DNA of 64,000 nt from an uncultured Clostridia bacterium (lineage in GTDB: Bacteria > Bacillota > Clostridia > Christensenellales > Borkfalkiaceae): the NCBI GenBank assembly GCA_945638575.1, contig CALZDP010000002.1, positions 1-64,000 on the forward strand, in the 5' to 3' direction. This document shows, one piece after another, positions 62,701-64,000 of this stretch. The position numbers were made by a program, and so were the translations under genes. A model generated the notes under the pieces. That model worked only from the letters and a program-made list of their open reading frames with translations. It did no database searches and was not told where the DNA came from. The stretch's first letter is position 1. Each line of letters starts with the position of its first letter.

Positions 62701-63354
62701 ATTTCCGAATTAAAGAAGAGAATATCAAAATTGGGCGGAATTAACGCAAACGCTATTCAGGAATACGAGCAGTTAAGTCAGCAATATCAACAACTTTTAA
62801 CCCAAAAAGAAGACCTTGAAAAGGCAGAATCCGACTTAAAAGAGGTTTTGAATACAATTCGTAACCAAATGCTTACCGAATTTAACAGCGGATTTGAAGA
62901 AATAAGAAAGCACTTCCAACAAATATTTAAAGAACTTTTCGGTGGCGGTAGAGCAGACTTGATACTCGATTATACCGACGTTACGGATCCGCTTAACGCA
63001 GGTGTTGAAATCGTTGCCGAACCGCCCGGAAAAAAACTGCAAAAGATTTCCCTTTTGTCAGGCGGTGAAATGGCGCTTACGGCTATAGCGATTTTGTTCG
63101 CAATACTAAAGTTGCGCCCGATGCCTTTCTGTGTTTTAGACGAAATCGAAGCGCCTTTGGACGACGCTAACGTCGAAAGATTTGCAAGGTACCTTAAAAA
63201 GTTCTCTAACGAAACGCAATTTATCGTTATAACACACAAAAAGGTTACAATGGAACTTGCAGACGCACTTTTCGGCGTTACCATGCAAGAAAAAGGCGTA
63301 TCAAAAATCGTTTCGGTAAAACTTAGCGATATTAACGAAACTATGACCGACTAA
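59767..63354 (+). CDS. smc: Chromosome partition protein SMC
   Basis: SMC is the condensin ATPase. The 1195-residue protein has an N-terminal Walker A [31 protein letters not shown] (59848-59940), coiled coil 1 (about 170-500), hinge (about 505-655, with [22 protein letters not shown] and GGSRRQN after it), coiled coil 2 (about 660-1020), the signature [19 protein letters not shown] and Walker B [19 protein letters not shown]. The TTG 59767 start gives the expected [20 protein letters not shown] and overlaps the rnc stop. ftsY follows, the standard rnc-smc-ftsY order. Confidence 0.98.
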   Translation: [1195 protein letters not shown]

Positions 63355-63363
63355 GGAGTATAA

Positions 63364-64000
63364 ATGGGATTTTTTTCTAAACTAAAAGAGTCTCTTTCAA
63401 AGACAAAAAACGCCATACAATTGAAGATTTCACAAATTTTTACGAGGGATAAAATCGGCGAAGATTTTTATGACGACCTTTTGGATATTTTGATTTCTTC
63501 GGATATATCCGTTACCACGGCTGAAACTATTATCGACGATTTGCATGATAAGATGAAAAAAGAAAAAGTCGCCGATAAAGAGCAGGTGCTTGATGCGCTT
63601 CGCTCGGTTTTAAAGGAAACTTTGGACAAAGCGAAACCTCTCGATATTAAGTTTCCTGCTATTATTATGGTAATCGGCGTAAACGGCGTTGGTAAAACTA
63701 CATCAATAGGCAAACTTGCCAATATGTACGCCAAACAGGGCAAAACGGTTACAATAGCCGCCGCTGATACATTCAGGGCTGCCGCAACCGAACAACTCGA
63801 CGTTTGGGCGGAAAGGGCAAAAGTCAGAATTATCAAGCAAGGTGAAGGAAGCGATCCTTCCGCCGTTGTTTTTGACGCGGTGTCTTCGGTAAAATCAAAA
63901 AAAGCCGACCTTCTTATTATCGATACTGCGGGACGTCTTCACGTTAAGGCAAACTTGATGGAAGAATTAAAAAAGATGTCGCGCGTCGTTACAAAAGAAT
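63364..64000 (+). CDS. ftsY: Signal recognition particle receptor FtsY, cut by the window end
   Basis: FtsY is the membrane-associated SRP receptor GTPase. About 212 codons are present: start MGFFSKLKESLSKTKNAI, N domain (about 10-90), then the G domain with GVNGVGKTTSIGKLA (G1, about residues 106-120), DTFRAAATEQL (G2 region) and LLIIDTAGRLH (G3). The reading frame is open to base 64000 and continues beyond. There is no long acidic A domain. AAGGAG precedes ATG 63364, 9 nt after the smc stop. Confidence 0.97.
   Translation, partial: MGFFSKLKESLSKTKNAIQLKISQIFTRDKIGEDFYDDLLDILISSDISVTTAETIIDDLHDKMKKEKVADKEQVLDALRSVLKETLDKAKPLDIKFPAIIMVIGVNGVGKTTSIGKLANMYAKQGKTVTIAAADTFRAAATEQLDVWAERAKVRIIKQGEGSDPSAVVFDAVSSVKSKKADLLIIDTAGRLHVKANLMEELKKMSRVVTKE

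Overview
The window is an AT-rich chromosomal segment of an endospore-forming Firmicute. The sporulation genes, consensus sigma-A promoters with 17-bp spacers, GGAGG-type ribosome binding sites and gene order all point to the class Clostridia. An uncultured gut lineage is my guess, not something shown. All genes lie on the + strand except rpmB and rqcH, as expected of a leading-strand arm rich in housekeeping genes. I see no rRNA, tRNA, CRISPR array, prophage or insertion sequence, and no gene-free stretch over 300 bases.

Layout. 1-4.6 kb: spoIIIAA-AH, the mother-cell half of the SpoIIIA-SpoIIQ feeding channel. 4.7-11 kb: asp23-like yqhY, nusB, folD, ispA, tlyA, nadK, argR, recN. 11.2-18.5 kb: a second sporulation block of spoIVB, spoIIM, dacF, spoIIAA-spoIIAB-sigF, a possible 29-codon ORF, spoVAC-VAD-VAE and yunB. 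Together these cover forespore sigma-F control, the sigma-K checkpoint protease, engulfment, cortex maturation and dipicolinate import. 18.7-33 kb: pheST, mutS2, a cysteine desulfurase with thiI, an M29 aminopeptidase, a Gfo/Idh oxidoreductase, prmA, mtaB, a HIT protein, rpsU and an unrecognised basic protein. 33-50.6 kb: pcrA, ligA, then the yicC-rpoZ-priA-def-fmt-rsmB-rlmN-rsgA-rpe run, rpmB (minus strand), yloU, fakA and recG. 50.7-54.2 kb: a more accessory patch (YitT transporter-like protein, DUF1349-like protein, a palindrome cluster, rqcH). 54.3-64 kb: tig-clpP-clpX, asnS, rnc-smc and the start of ftsY.

The most interesting signals lie in how known genes are expressed. (1) spoIIIAE has no ATG, GTG or TTG at its expected start. 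The end of spoIIIAD carries an in-phase -1 slippery sequence (A AAA AAT TTA), 4 nt before a perfect 8-bp hairpin that contains the spoIIIAD stop codon, and a -1 shift leads exactly into spoIIIAE. This is a candidate programmed frameshift making a SpoIIIAD-SpoIIIAE fusion. (2) rsgA appears to start with AUU behind a strong Shine-Dalgarno. (3) pcrA, the cysteine desulfurase gene and prmA have extended -10 promoters ending 7-9 nt before the ATG and no Shine-Dalgarno, so they look leaderless. (4) A 29-codon ORF overlaps spoVAC by ATGA just after a sigma-G-like promoter. (5) Terminator-like hairpins abut the start codons of spoIIM and recG. Many genes usual in these neighbourhoods (xseAB, dxs, spo0A, rsmE, gmk, remA, coaBC, prpC-prkC, spoVM) are absent from their customary positions.
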